NCBI GenBank assembly: GCA_050874585.1
Contig: JBNMKZ010000012.1
Coordinates: 1 to 48,667, forward strand
DNA from: UBA1067 sp050874585
Lineage (GTDB): Bacteria > Verrucomicrobiota > Kiritimatiellia > RFP12 > UBA1067
Reading direction: 5' to 3'
DNA: 48,667 bases
The notes below the pieces were generated by a model. That model did not search any database. It had not been told where the DNA came from and was given only the letters and a program-made list of their open reading frames with translations. Shown piece by piece: positions 7,488 to 15,686 of the stretch. Position numbers and translations under genes: made by a program. The stretch's first letter is position 1. Each line of letters begins with the position of its first letter.

Positions 7488-8669
7488 ATGCTGATTGCAC
7501 TGCATATTCTTCTCTTTTTTCTGATGTCAGGGGTGTCGCTGTCCCTCTTTCTGGTCGGATGGCGGCGGCGGGAATGGCGCGGCGGACTTTGCGCCATGGG
7601 CTTCGTCATCTTTGGAGTGGCGGTCACGGCATTGGATCCGCTACTGCGGAACTTGCCAGACTTTGGACTTGACGAGCCGGAACTGATACCGATTGGCATC
7701 TCCCTTGTGCTGGGCGTGTCCTGCATCATTCGGTGGAGGGGGTCGACACGGGCGGCCTTTGGGGAGGTCATGAGGAATCGGTGGCTTCTTCTTCTCGTCT
7801 GGGGACTGCTGTTCGTCTCCGTCCTGTCGAACCTGGCGAAGGATAAGCACCAGTGGGGGTTCTTCGCCCCGTCGCTCGTCCATCGGCAGGACTTGCGGAT
7901 GCTGGCCCAGGGGATGATGGTGGTCTTCGGGCACTGCCTTTTGCTGCACTGGGCGATCCTGTTCCTTCGGGACGAGTGGGACCGAATCGTCCACCGCCGC
8001 TCGCCGCACGAGCACCTCCTGAAGGAGCATCCGCTGACGGAAATCGGCCAGGGTGCGCGGCGCGTCTGTTATCGGATTGGCGAGACGGGGTTCTGCGTCA
8101 AGTTCATGCGCGACCCGTCCGACACGCGGTCGGGACGGAAGATTGGCTGGCGATTTGCGCGGATGCTGAAGAATGGCCGCTTTGACCGGCGGCTGAACAT
8201 CAACTGCCTTGAGGCCGAGGCGATGGAGAAGTATCGGCATGTGGCCGGTCCGGCGGTCGCGGCCGCCCTGCCTGAAGTCGTCGAGGTCGTCTTCGACGAG
8301 CACCGAGGCTACGGTGTCTTGATGTCCTATCTGACGAATGCGGACGGCTCATCCATCGATCGTGCCACGTCGGAAATGGCGCGGCGCACGGACCGCTCGT
8401 TCAGGGTTTCGTGCTACTACCAGATCAGCACCCTGTTGGGGGAACTCATCGCCTGTTCGGCTCCATTCTTCGAGCCGGACAATTTCGATGCACAGATTCA
8501 GGCGGACGGGTCGGTTCGGGTGCGCATGATAGATTTCGAGCCGGTCGACAAGAAGTTCCTGCCGATTGCCGAGTGGGTGCCGCTCGTCCGGCGGCAGAAC
8601 CTTCTGCGCAAGTCGATTCTGCACCTCAAGGGAATGCGGGAGAAGTATGGTATAATATGCGGCGCATGA
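7488..8669 (+). CDS. Membrane protein with YrbL-like kinase domain
   Basis: I chose ATG 7488 (GAGG about 10 bases upstream) over a TTG at 7479. The first 170 residues contain about five transmembrane helices. From about residue 180 a kinase-like domain follows: LTEIGQGARRVCYRI is a glycine-rich loop, CVKF a likely ATP-binding lysine, and RMIDFEP near residue 350 a metal-binding Asp motif. These match the YrbL (PhoP-regulated) protein family of atypical kinase fold. Fusion to an integral membrane domain is unusual. Lying between a lipid A acyltransferase and glycosyltransferases, it may phosphorylate a lipid-linked sugar, as other kinase-fold proteins in LPS clusters do; that is inference. It overlaps the next gene by 4 bp. 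Confidence 0.72.
   Translation: MLIALHILLFFLMSGVSLSLFLVGWRRREWRGGLCAMGFVIFGVAVTALDPLLRNLPDFGLDEPELIPIGISLVLGVSCIIRWRGSTRAAFGEVMRNRWLLLLVWGLLFVSVLSNLAKDKHQWGFFAPSLVHRQDLRMLAQGMMVVFGHCLLLHWAILFLRDEWDRIVHRRSPHEHLLKEHPLTEIGQGARRVCYRIGETGFCVKFMRDPSDTRSGRKIGWRFARMLKNGRFDRRLNINCLEAEAMEKYRHVAGPAVAAALPEVVEVVFDEHRGYGVLMSYLTNADGSSIDRATSEMARRTDRSFRVSCYYQISTLLGELIACSAPFFEPDNFDAQIQADGSVRVRMIDFEPVDKKFLPIAEWVPLVRRQNLLRKSILHLKGMREKYGIICGA
8648..8656 (+). promoter_or_regulatory. Extended -10 promoter inside the end of the kinase gene
   Basis: TGGTATAAT lies in the last codons of the preceding gene, with no -35 match at 17 bases. TATAAT (8651-8656) is nine bases from ATG 8666, so the predicted transcript starts about three bases before the start codon. 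Confidence 0.65.
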
Positions 8670-9583
8670 GCACCAATCTCTCAATTGCCATTCTCGGCTG
8701 GAAGTCACCCGTCACGACGCGTCATTCGCTTGAGACCTACGAAAAGGCGAAACTCTACGACTGCTGCGACGAATTCTTCATTTACTACAACCAGTATTCG
8801 GATGCCGACAAGGCCCTTGGCGAGGAAATGGGCGTTCGCACGTGCGGCGGGCCCGAGAACCTCGGGAACTGGGGCGGGCAGAAGAAGATTCTTGAGACGG
8901 CGAAGAACGACATTGTCCTCTTCTTGGAGAACGACCACCCCGCCGTGACAACGCCCGAGGAAACGCGGCACTGGATCGAGGGGGCGGTTGAATTGATCCG
9001 AAGCGGGAAGGCCGACATGGTTCAGCTTCGGAACAGGAATCTTCTGGGCCGTGCCTATGGCTTTGGGCGGAAGCCGTTCCGCTACTACTACGTGCACGAG
9101 CTGAACCCCACCTTTGCGGACTATGTGAAGAGCGCGGCGGATATTCCGGCGGACTACGACCACGACACGCTTTTGCGCAAGATTCGGCGCTTCCTGTTCC
9201 CGGGCAAGACCCTGCGCCGTTCGATTAGTGCGCTCTACCTTGAGAAGCACCCCGAGCGCATCCTGCCGAAGTACATTCGCCGCGAGGGCGACTTTCTGAT
9301 TGTCGACTCGGCGATTCTCAACTTCTCCGAGTCGCCGTTCATGACGTCGCGGGCGTTCTACAATCGGCTTTCAGGCTGGGCCGAGAAGCATCCGCGCCAT
9401 CGGACGATTCTGGGGCTTCAGAACCTGGAGTACATCCTGAACTGCCGGTGGTGGCGCAAGCAGCATTTCCGAATCGCCGTCTGCGAGACGGGGGTCTTCG
9501 GGCATGAGCGCAAGGATGACAGCTGGCGGCCGAATCTTGAGACCTACAGCAAGGCACTGGTTGAAGAGGGACGGGTGAGGTAA
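8666..9583 (+). CDS. Putative glycosyltransferase
   Basis: The 305-residue protein begins STNLSIAILGWKSPVTTRHSLETYEK, like the first strand and helix of a GT-A fold. Near residues 80-95 it has IVLFLENDHP in the place where family 2 enzymes carry a DxD-type metal site. No full family match is certain. ATG 8657 is an alternative start three codons upstream; 8666 fits the overlap ATGA with the previous gene and the predicted transcription start. It is followed after two bases by the DegT aminotransferase, so it likely builds a cell-surface glycan using an unusual amino sugar. Moderate confidence in fold, low in donor. Confidence 0.65.
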   Translation: MSTNLSIAILGWKSPVTTRHSLETYEKAKLYDCCDEFFIYYNQYSDADKALGEEMGVRTCGGPENLGNWGGQKKILETAKNDIVLFLENDHPAVTTPEETRHWIEGAVELIRSGKADMVQLRNRNLLGRAYGFGRKPFRYYYVHELNPTFADYVKSAADIPADYDHDTLLRKIRRFLFPGKTLRRSISALYLEKHPERILPKYIRREGDFLIVDSAILNFSESPFMTSRAFYNRLSGWAEKHPRHRTILGLQNLEYILNCRWWRKQHFRIAVCETGVFGHERKDDSWRPNLETYSKALVEEGRVR

Positions 9584-9585
9584 GC

Positions 9586-10677
9586 ATGAAGCGTTTTGAC
9601 AAGCCGATACTGGTGACGCGGCCCTATCTGCCGCCGCTTGAGGAGTTCAAGTCGGGCTGCGAGGAAATCTGGGCGAACCGTTGGCTCACGAATGACGGGC
9701 CGATGCTGGGCCGCTTCCACGCGGCACTTGCGAAGTACCTGAATGTGCCGGAAACGAACCTGGCACTCTTCTGCAATGGGACGCTCGCCCTGGAACTCGG
9801 CTATCAGGCCATGGGCTTTGAAGGTGGCGAAGTCATCACGACGCCCTTTACGTTTGTCGCGACTTCCCATGCGCTTGTTCGCGCAGGGGCGAAGCCCGTC
9901 TTCGCCGACATTGACCCTGGGACCCTGTGCCTCGACCCGGTCCAGGTCGAGAAGCTGATCAAGCCCGGCGTGACGAAGGCCATCGTCCCCGTGCACGTCT
10001 ACGGCAACATCTGCGATCTTGAGGGCTTTGACCGGCTGTCGAAGAAGTACGGCATCCCCGTCGTCTATGACGCGGCGCACGCCTTTGGCATCCGGGACAT
10101 CGAGAAGCAGGGGGCGATGTCGATGTTCTCGTTCCATCCGACGAAGCTCTTTCATTCCTGCGAGGGCGGGTGCCTGGTCTTCCACGATGCCGCGCTGCAG
10201 AAGAAGCTCTTCAACTTGCGCAACTTCGCCATCGTCAGCGAGACGGAGTGCGAGGCGGTCGGGTCGAATGCAAAGATGAACGAACTGCAGGCTCTGATGG
10301 GCTTGAAGTGCCTCGAAAAGATTGACGATCTGCTCGCGTGGCGCAAGGCCATTGCCGGGGCGTATGCCGAGGTCTTCGCCGGCACGAAGGTTCAGTTCGT
10401 CGGCAAGAGTGCGAACGCCGCGTATTGCCCCGTGCTGTTTGAGTCGGCGGCTGTGCGTGAGAAGGTCTATACGGAACTGAAGGAACGGTGCAACGTCTTC
10501 TCGCGCCGCTACTTCTATCCGCTTCTGACGGACTTTGCGCCGTATGCCGACGCGAAGGGGACTTGCCCCATCGCCGAGGATGCGGCCTCGCGCGTGCTGA
10601 CGCTCCCGACCTACTATGGCCTGCCGACCGAGGATGCGCGTGCGATTGCCCAGAACGTGCTGGAGATTGTCGGATGA
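9586..10677 (+). CDS. DegT/DnrJ/EryC1/StrS-family sugar aminotransferase
   Basis: The 363-residue protein is a PLP-dependent fold type I aminotransferase that would aminate a nucleotide-linked keto sugar. Visible motifs are FCNGTLALELG (PLP phosphate pocket), PFTFVATSHALVRAGAKPVFADID, VVYDAAHAFG with the cofactor Asp, and SFHPTKLFHSCEGG with the Schiff-base Lys near residue 186. Length and motif order are those of the family. It overlaps the downstream GT2 gene by 4 bp. Together with neighbours it points to a surface polysaccharide or O-antigen-like glycan with an amino sugar. A ketosugar-forming dehydratase is not in the immediate cluster, though an epimerase-family gene lies at 30210. Confidence 0.9.
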   Translation: MKRFDKPILVTRPYLPPLEEFKSGCEEIWANRWLTNDGPMLGRFHAALAKYLNVPETNLALFCNGTLALELGYQAMGFEGGEVITTPFTFVATSHALVRAGAKPVFADIDPGTLCLDPVQVEKLIKPGVTKAIVPVHVYGNICDLEGFDRLSKKYGIPVVYDAAHAFGIRDIEKQGAMSMFSFHPTKLFHSCEGGCLVFHDAALQKKLFNLRNFAIVSETECEAVGSNAKMNELQALMGLKCLEKIDDLLAWRKAIAGAYAEVFAGTKVQFVGKSANAAYCPVLFESAAVREKVYTELKERCNVFSRRYFYPLLTDFAPYADAKGTCPIAEDAASRVLTLPTYYGLPTEDARAIAQNVLEIVG

Positions 10678-11621
10678 AGATTGGCGTTCTGATTCCCTGC
10701 TACAATGCGGAACGCTATCTTTCGGAATGCCTTGATTCCGTCTTGCGGCAGACGCAGTCCGGCCTTGAAATCTTCTGCTGCGATGACGGCTCGACGGACG
10801 GTACGCGGCAGATTCTCGCCGACTATGCCGCGCACCATTCGAACATTCACGTGTCGGCTCAGGCGAATCGCGGCGTTTCGGCGACGCGCAACCGACTGAT
10901 GGACGAACTGCCGGCGGATGTCGAGGCCTTTGCCTTTCTCGATGCGGACGACTACATTGCGCCCGAGGCCTACGCGGCACTTGCGGAGGCGCTCGTGCGC
11001 ACGAATGCCGACGTTGCCGAGATGGGTGGGCCACCCGGCGGTTGCGTCATTGACGATATGTCCATCTTCCTGTTGCGGCGGACGGCAATCGGCGGCTGGA
11101 TTAACTGCTGGAACAAGCTCTATCGCCGCTCGGCCGTCGGTGCGATTCGCTTCCGTGAGGAACTGGCGTTTGAAGAGGACTTCTTCTTCAACTATGAAAT
11201 CAACGCACGCATTCGGCGCAAGGTCCTTGTCCCGGGCAAGTTCTACACCTATCGGTACAATCCGAGTTCCGCGACAAATTCACTGCACGCGGAGCGGTAC
11301 TTCCAGTCGGCCATGACGCGCATTCGGCTCTCGGTCGGCGAGTTCCTTGAGGCCGGGCGCATTCCGGATGAGAAGCGGAAAGACTTTTGCCGCGAACTGG
11401 CGAAGGATGCCTATCGGATGTGCATCCGCAAGAACCTGAAGAAGAACCGCGATGCGCGGAGTCGCCGGGAATTCTTCTTGAAGGCGTCGGACTTCTTTGG
11501 TGAGATGGAGCGCGAGCACGGCTTCAAGCCGATTGGACTGAATCCGATTCAGCGTCTGCTCTATGCCTGCTGTCGGCATCGCCTTTACGCGTGTGCCCGG
11601 GCACTGGTCGCCTTGACGTAA
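10674..11621 (+). CDS. Family 2 glycosyltransferase
   Basis: The start ATG 10674 overlaps the aminotransferase stop and gives the canonical GT2 opening MKIGVLIPCYNAERYLSECLDSVLRQ. The nucleotide-sugar site is CCDDGSTDGT near residue 40 and the metal-binding DxD is AFLDADDYI near residue 90. The EEDFFFNYE motif near residue 167 matches the ED acid/base region of capsule- and LPS-type GT2 enzymes. There is no transmembrane segment. It is the last gene of the 6454-11621 envelope operon; acceptor and donor are unknown. Confidence 0.88.
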   Translation: MKIGVLIPCYNAERYLSECLDSVLRQTQSGLEIFCCDDGSTDGTRQILADYAAHHSNIHVSAQANRGVSATRNRLMDELPADVEAFAFLDADDYIAPEAYAALAEALVRTNADVAEMGGPPGGCVIDDMSIFLLRRTAIGGWINCWNKLYRRSAVGAIRFREELAFEEDFFFNYEINARIRRKVLVPGKFYTYRYNPSSATNSLHAERYFQSAMTRIRLSVGEFLEAGRIPDEKRKDFCRELAKDAYRMCIRKNLKKNRDARSRREFFLKASDFFGEMEREHGFKPIGLNPIQRLLYACCRHRLYACARALVALT

Positions 11622-11720
11622 GGAAGAGGTGAGAGGGGGGGGCGACCGTCTGGTCCTTCGGTGTGCGGCGGTTTTCTGCGGCCTCCCTCTTCTTGGATGA
11701 GCCTGTTGGCGACCTATCTT

Positions 11721-12094
11721 GTGCCGAAGGAAGTGCCTGGGCGTGCGATCGGGAAGGACCTCCCGTGCGCATCCGAATTTCCCGTCGTGCGCAGGGGAAA
11801 TGCGCCGCGTGCGCATCGCGGCAATTTCCGATGCCCATCGGAAGAAAACTTACTGCCCAGTAACTTTAGACTTACTGCCCAGTAAGTTTTGATTTACTGC
11901 ATAGTAAGTCTCCGCCCGATGGGCACGGGAGGCGCGGCGAAGGACGGGGACTGCGCCCCGAACCCCCACAAGCAATCCGCCGCGATGCCGCTCGTTCGTC
12001 GAAAGCCTGCGCTCGGCGCACGAATCGTCCGGGTAGGAGCGTGCGGTGGCATGCGGTCGACGGACGGGGCCTCTGCCTGCTCGTTTGGCCCCGA
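11721..12094. repeat. Degenerate tandem repeat with exact 22-bp period (array A)
   Basis: Units begin at 11721, 11743, 11765, 11787, 11809, 11831, 11853, 11875, 11897 and 11919, each 22 bp after the last. They open GTGCCGA, GTGCGAT, GTGCGCAT, GTGCGCAG, GTGCGCAT, ATGCCCAT, CTGCCCAG, CTGCCCAG, CTGCATAG and ATGGGCAC. After two poor units the same phase returns at 11985 (ATGCCGC), 12007 (CTGCGCT), 12051 (ATGCGGT) and 12073 (CTGCCTG). The conserved part is the first 7-12 bases (about NTGSGCATCGGA) and the remaining 10 vary. The same repeat is seen at 26211-26320 and 48080-48297. The array fills the gene-free gap 11622-12326. There is no separate spacer, so it is not CRISPR. Confidence 0.8.
11850..11907. 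repeat. Three tandem 14-bp palindromes, 22-bp spacing
   Basis: TTACTGCCCAGTAA occurs at 11850-11863 and 11872-11885, and TTACTGCATAGTAA at 11894-11907. The TTACT/AGTAA arms are perfect in all three. Sites on the same face of the helix at 22 bp look like an operator cluster; they lie 390 bp upstream of the phosphohexomutase promoter. They coincide with the AT-richest units of array A. Confidence 0.8.
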
Positions 12095-12294
12095 ACCCCG
12101 CCAACCGCCGCGCCGCTCCAGTGCCTTTCGCGGCGCATTCACTCTGCCGCGGAGGCGGTTTCTGGGTGGCTGTGCAGGGGAGGGAAGGTCGTTCTTGCCT
12201 CTCGTTTCCCAGGCGTACGCGGCTTTTCGGTTGAATGTGCCGCGACGAAAAGTAAATGTTGTTGCGCGGGATGTGGCGGAGTGTCCCTTATTTA

Positions 12295-12303
12295 TGGTAA
12301 AAT
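12295..12303 (+). promoter_or_regulatory. Extended -10 promoter of the phosphohexomutase operon
   Basis: TGGTAAAAT without a clear -35. The -10 hexamer is 12298-12303, predicting a leader of about 17 bases that contains AAAAGGA as ribosome site before ATG 12327. Confidence 0.65.
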
Positions 12304-12326
12304 ATCCGCCAAAAGGATTACAGAAC

Positions 12327-13670
12327 ATGGGCATCTTTAAAGCATACGATATTCGTGGTATTTATGGTCAGGACCTGACCGAGGACATCTTCTACAAGAT
12401 TGCGCGTGCCTACGCGCAGTTCATCCGTCCGTCAAAGGTCGTCGTCGGGCGCGATTGCCGCAAGTCGTCCGACTCGCTCTTCGCCGCCTTTGCCAAGGGA
12501 CTCGTCGACGAGGGCGTGGACGTCGTTGACATCGGGCTCGTCTCGACACCGATGAGCTATTTCGCCAATTCGACGCTGAAGGCGGACGGTTCGGTGATGA
12601 TTACGGCCTCGCACAACACGAAGGAATGGAATGGGTGCAAGCTTTGCCGCGCCAATGCCGTGCCGATTTCGGGTGCGACGGGCATTAAGGACATTGAGAA
12701 GATTGTCCTTTCGATGGGGAGCTTTGAGCCGCCGGCGGGCGTTGGCAGCGTGACGAAGGTGGACGTCTCGAAGGAATACGCGGCGCACGTGAAGGCGTTT
12801 GCGCACATGAAGCGTCCGCTTCACCTGGCCTTTGACTTTGCCAACGGCATGGGAATTGCCGAGTCGGTGGCCTTTGCCGGTTCGCAGATCACCTACGATG
12901 CGCTCTACGGCGAGTATGACGGCGACTTCCCGAACCACGACGCGAATCCGCTCCATGTGGAGACGCTGAAGGATCTTCAGGCCCTGATTCGTGCGAACCC
13001 CGGCAAGTACGCGTTTGGCGTCGCCTTTGACGGCGATGCGGACCGGGCGGGTTTCGTGGACGAGAAGGGCGAGGTGATCCCGATGGACTTCACGACGGCG
13101 CTGATTGCGCAGGACATGCTGGCGACCAATCCGGGCGCGGCGTGCTTCTACGATTTGCGTTCGTCCAAGGTCTGCGAGGAGGTCATTGCCGCCGCCGGTG
13201 GCAAGCCGATGATGTCCCGCGTCGGGCACTCCTTCATCAAGGCCCAGATGCGCGAGAATGACGCGGTGTTCGCGGGCGAACTTTCGGGCCACTACTACTT
13301 CAAGGCGAACTCGACGGCGGAGTCCTCCTCGATGGCGACTTTCGCGCTGGCCAACATCGTCTCCGCCTCCGACAAGCCGCTCTCCGAGCTGATTGCCCCG
13401 CTGAGGAAGTACTACCAGTCCGGCGAAATCAACTCGCGCACGACGACTCCGCCGGTGGAAGTCCTGGCGAAGATCAAGGCCGCGTACGAGAAGAAGGCGC
13501 ATGTCTTTGAACTGGATGGCGTTTCGGTTGACGCGTGGGAGACGGAAGGCTGGTGGGCGAATGTCCGCATGAGCAACACCGAACCTCTCGTCCGCCTGAA
13601 CCTTGAAGGGAAGACCAAGGAAATCATGGAGGCCAAGCGTGACGAATTCCTCGCTCAGATTCGCGCTTAA
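12327..13670 (+). CDS. manB: Phosphomannomutase/phosphoglucomutase
   Basis: The 447-residue protein is an alpha-D-phosphohexomutase that interconverts hexose 6- and 1-phosphates, feeding nucleotide sugars for LPS and glycogen metabolism. Visible signatures are FKAYDIRGIYG at the N-terminus, VVVGRDCRKSS, the phosphoserine loop TASHNTKEWNG, the magnesium loop FDGDADR, the sugar loop GELSGHYYF (GExSGH) and the phosphate-binding C-terminal SNTEPLVRLNLE. Start ATG 12327 has AAAAGGA upstream and a promoter at 12295. The motif spacing matches the ManB/CpsG branch, but phosphoglucomutase activity cannot be excluded; the symbol is tentative. A TPR lipoprotein gene overlaps its 3' end by 32 bp. Confidence 0.92.
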   Translation: MGIFKAYDIRGIYGQDLTEDIFYKIARAYAQFIRPSKVVVGRDCRKSSDSLFAAFAKGLVDEGVDVVDIGLVSTPMSYFANSTLKADGSVMITASHNTKEWNGCKLCRANAVPISGATGIKDIEKIVLSMGSFEPPAGVGSVTKVDVSKEYAAHVKAFAHMKRPLHLAFDFANGMGIAESVAFAGSQITYDALYGEYDGDFPNHDANPLHVETLKDLQALIRANPGKYAFGVAFDGDADRAGFVDEKGEVIPMDFTTALIAQDMLATNPGAACFYDLRSSKVCEEVIAAAGGKPMMSRVGHSFIKAQMRENDAVFAGELSGHYYFKANSTAESSSMATFALANIVSASDKPLSELIAPLRKYYQSGEINSRTTTPPVEVLAKIKAAYEKKAHVFELDGVSVDAWETEGWWANVRMSNTEPLVRLNLEGKTKEIMEAKRDEFLAQIRA

Positions 13671-14790
13671 GTTCAGTTCTGCCGCGCTCGTCGCCCTGAC
13701 GCTTGTCGGGTGCGGGGCGCGGGACGGCAAGAAGGAACTTGCCGAAGCTGAGGTTGCGTACGGTGTGCGCGACCTTGGCAAGGCCGACAGGCTGCTGGCG
13801 AAGAGCCTGTCGTACGTCGGCGACAATGTCGACGCGCTTATTTGGGCGGCCCGCGTCAAACTGGAACTGGGCGACCTTTCGTCCGCGGCGGATTTCCTCG
13901 GTCGTGCGGAAGGCCTTTCAGGCGGGGATGTCGACATTGAACTCCTCGGGGCGCAGATTGCCTACCATTCGAAGGACTATGAGGCGGCGGCCAAGCGGTT
14001 CGCGGCGGTTGCGGACAATCGGAATCTTTCGGCGGGCCTTCAGGCGGAGGCCCTGGCGGGACTGGGTGTCGTCGAGATGACGCGGAACGAGTATGATGCG
14101 GCGCGGATTGCCTTTCTGAAGGCCATTCGCCTGGATCGGCGCAACGCGGCGGCGCGTTACCACCTCGGTCTCCTCTATCGGGACGGCTTCGGGTATACGG
14201 AAGCCGCGCTTGAGCAGTTCGAGATTTTCGTTCGGCTTGAGACGGATGCCGACGTGCGCGTGGTGCGCACCCAGCGTTCAATCATTCCCGAACTCAAGGA
14301 GACGCTTGCCCGCCAGGCGATGGATCGCCCCGGGGCCTCGCAACGGGACAGTTCGGCGGCGGCGGCGGCGTTGGCGCGTGCCACGGCGGCGCGGAAGAAG
14401 AAGGACTACCGCACGGCGAAGCGTGAGTACGCCCAGGCCGTTGCCGCAGACGCGCTTTCCTATCCGGCCGCGTTGGGGCTTGCCGAGATGTGGGCGGCAA
14501 CCGATGCGTCGCTTTCCGGACAGAAGAAGACGCTTGAAATCTACAGGTCGGCCTGTGCGCTGAACGCCAGCGCCGTCAAGACGCTCGTGACGACGGGCGA
14601 CCTCGCCTACAAGCTCTCGAACTATGCCACGGCGGTCGAGACCTATTCGCGGGCCGTCGCGGCGAATCCGGCGGACTTGACGGCCATTGACGGGCTGATT
14701 CGTTCGCTCGGCAAGGTCGGCGGACGTCGCAAGATTGCCGCCGCCTATCAGGCCTATCGCGATTTCGTGGTCGCCTCGCGGCGGAAGTGA
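13639..14790 (+). CDS. TPR-repeat lipoprotein
   Basis: GTG 13639 is chosen because it opens a lipoprotein signal (LKFSSAALVALTLVGC, lipidated Cys near residue 25) and has GGAGG upstream; the gene overlaps the phosphohexomutase by 32 bp. The 383-residue product is an alpha-solenoid of tetratricopeptide units, for example AEALAGLGVVEMTRNEYDAARIAFLKAIRLD, AARYHLGLLYRD and a C-terminal pair around AVKTLVTTGDLAYKLSNYATAVETYSRAV. Such lipoproteins act as scaffolds for envelope complexes. It is followed after 10 bp by cvpA. Partner proteins are not known. Confidence 0.83.
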   Translation: MTNSSLRFALKFSSAALVALTLVGCGARDGKKELAEAEVAYGVRDLGKADRLLAKSLSYVGDNVDALIWAARVKLELGDLSSAADFLGRAEGLSGGDVDIELLGAQIAYHSKDYEAAAKRFAAVADNRNLSAGLQAEALAGLGVVEMTRNEYDAARIAFLKAIRLDRRNAAARYHLGLLYRDGFGYTEAALEQFEIFVRLETDADVRVVRTQRSIIPELKETLARQAMDRPGASQRDSSAAAAALARATAARKKKDYRTAKREYAQAVAADALSYPAALGLAEMWAATDASLSGQKKTLEIYRSACALNASAVKTLVTTGDLAYKLSNYATAVETYSRAVAANPADLTAIDGLIRSLGKVGGRRKIAAAYQAYRDFVVASRRK

Positions 14791-14800
14791 CGGGCGGAAG

Positions 14801-15211
14801 ATGAACCTGACGTTCCCAGATTATGCGGTGCTCTTTGTGGCCGTTGGCAGTGCCGTCTGGGGACTCTTCATCGGGTTCTCCGGGGCGATGGCCTTCTTGG
14901 CGGGGTTGGTCGCCTCGGTTCTGGCCGTCCGCTTCGGCTGGGCTTTCTCGGCGGACTTCCTTTCGGCCCCGTGGGCGCGGGGCCTTGTGACGCTGGTCCT
15001 CACGCTCCTGGCCTTTGGGCTTATCCGGGCCATTGTCCGCAAGTGCGTGCATGGGCTGATCGCCCAGCCGGCGGATGCGATTTTCGGGTCGCTCATCGCA
15101 TTTGTCTCGGGAGGTGGAATCTCCCTCGCCGTCCTGTGGGTGCTCACGTACTTTGAACTGGTTTCCGTCGATTCGGTCTTTCTGAGGGGAGTGATTGGCC
15201 TTGTCGGATGA
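14801..15211 (+). CDS. cvpA: CvpA family membrane protein
   Basis: The 136-residue protein has four predicted transmembrane helices with the CvpA pattern: an N-terminal DYAVLFVAVGSAVWGLFIGFSGAM, a second helix ending in AVRFGWAFS, LVTLVLTLLAFGLIRAIVRK, and a fourth helix after the Asp/Gly loop QPADAIFGSLIAF. In E. coli the family is linked to colicin V production and envelope stress tolerance; its biochemical role is unclear. The start ATG 14801 has GGGCGGAAG directly upstream. It overlaps the sigma factor gene by 11 bp, implying coupling. Confidence 0.8.
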   Translation: MNLTFPDYAVLFVAVGSAVWGLFIGFSGAMAFLAGLVASVLAVRFGWAFSADFLSAPWARGLVTLVLTLLAFGLIRAIVRKCVHGLIAQPADAIFGSLIAFVSGGGISLAVLWVLTYFELVSVDSVFLRGVIGLVG

Positions 15212-15686
15212 GGAACTGATGGCCGAGGCGCGGAAGTTCGAGAAGAATCTTCTGAACTTTTTCTGGCGGCAGGGCGTTTCATACTTCGAAGGCGAGGATC
15301 TCGTGCAGGAGACCTACCTGCGGCTCTGGAACTACCGAAAGGAGTACAAGCCAACGGCGAAACTCTCGACCTTCCTCTTCCTGATGGCCCGTCAGGTGAG
15401 GCTCGATGCGCTGAAGAGGCAAACTCGTCGGGAAGCGCGAGAGGAGTCGTGGGGGCGTGGACAGCCGCAGACGCAGTCCCCCGCCACGCAAACGCGCGAA
15501 GATGTCAGATGGGCGGTATCGCAGCTGTCCGAACCCTTGCGGGATGTCGTTGAGCTTGGGGTCTTTCAGGAGCTTCCGTATGCGGAGGTTTCGGAAATCC
15601 TCGGCATTCCGGTCGGGACGGTCAAGTCGCGGATGTCGAATGCGCTGAAGAAACTGAAGGAAATATTTGATGACGAAAGATCTTGA
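15201..15686 (+). CDS. ECF-type RNA polymerase sigma factor
   Basis: The roughly 161-residue protein has region 2 (FEGEDLVQETYLRLWNYRKEY and STFLFLMARQVRLDALKR), a basic linker, and region 4 (LSEPLRDVVELGVFQELPYAEVSEILGIPVGTVKSRMSNALKKLKE) with a clear helix-turn-helix. The start is ambiguous: TTG 15195, TTG 15201 (AGGGGAG ten bases upstream) or ATG 15219 with AGGA close by; I prefer 15201. It overlaps the end of cvpA and the next gene, a membrane protein placed where an anti-sigma factor normally sits. It therefore likely responds to envelope conditions. Confidence 0.88.
   Translation: MSDEELMAEARKFEKNLLNFFWRQGVSYFEGEDLVQETYLRLWNYRKEYKPTAKLSTFLFLMARQVRLDALKRQTRREAREESWGRGQPQTQSPATQTREDVRWAVSQLSEPLRDVVELGVFQELPYAEVSEILGIPVGTVKSRMSNALKKLKEIFDDERS

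Noticed and set aside
6454..9603. Shared MKRFDK start of the acyltransferase and the aminotransferase as a repeat
   Set aside because: Only six residues match, with several silent differences, and there is no homology beyond; chance is enough.
9544..11034. Long minus-strand open frame of 496 codons
   Set aside because: It is antisense to the aminotransferase and glycosyltransferase genes, which have clear catalytic motifs; the product is arginine-rich with no domain. It is a GC-bias shadow.
11721..12094. CRISPR array
   Set aside because: The 22-bp units follow each other without separate spacers, the conserved part is only 7-12 bases, and no cas genes are present.
11889..12326. N-terminal extension of the phosphohexomutase
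   Set aside because: The enzyme has its canonical start at 12327 with promoter and ribosome site; the upstream frame only crosses repeat array A.
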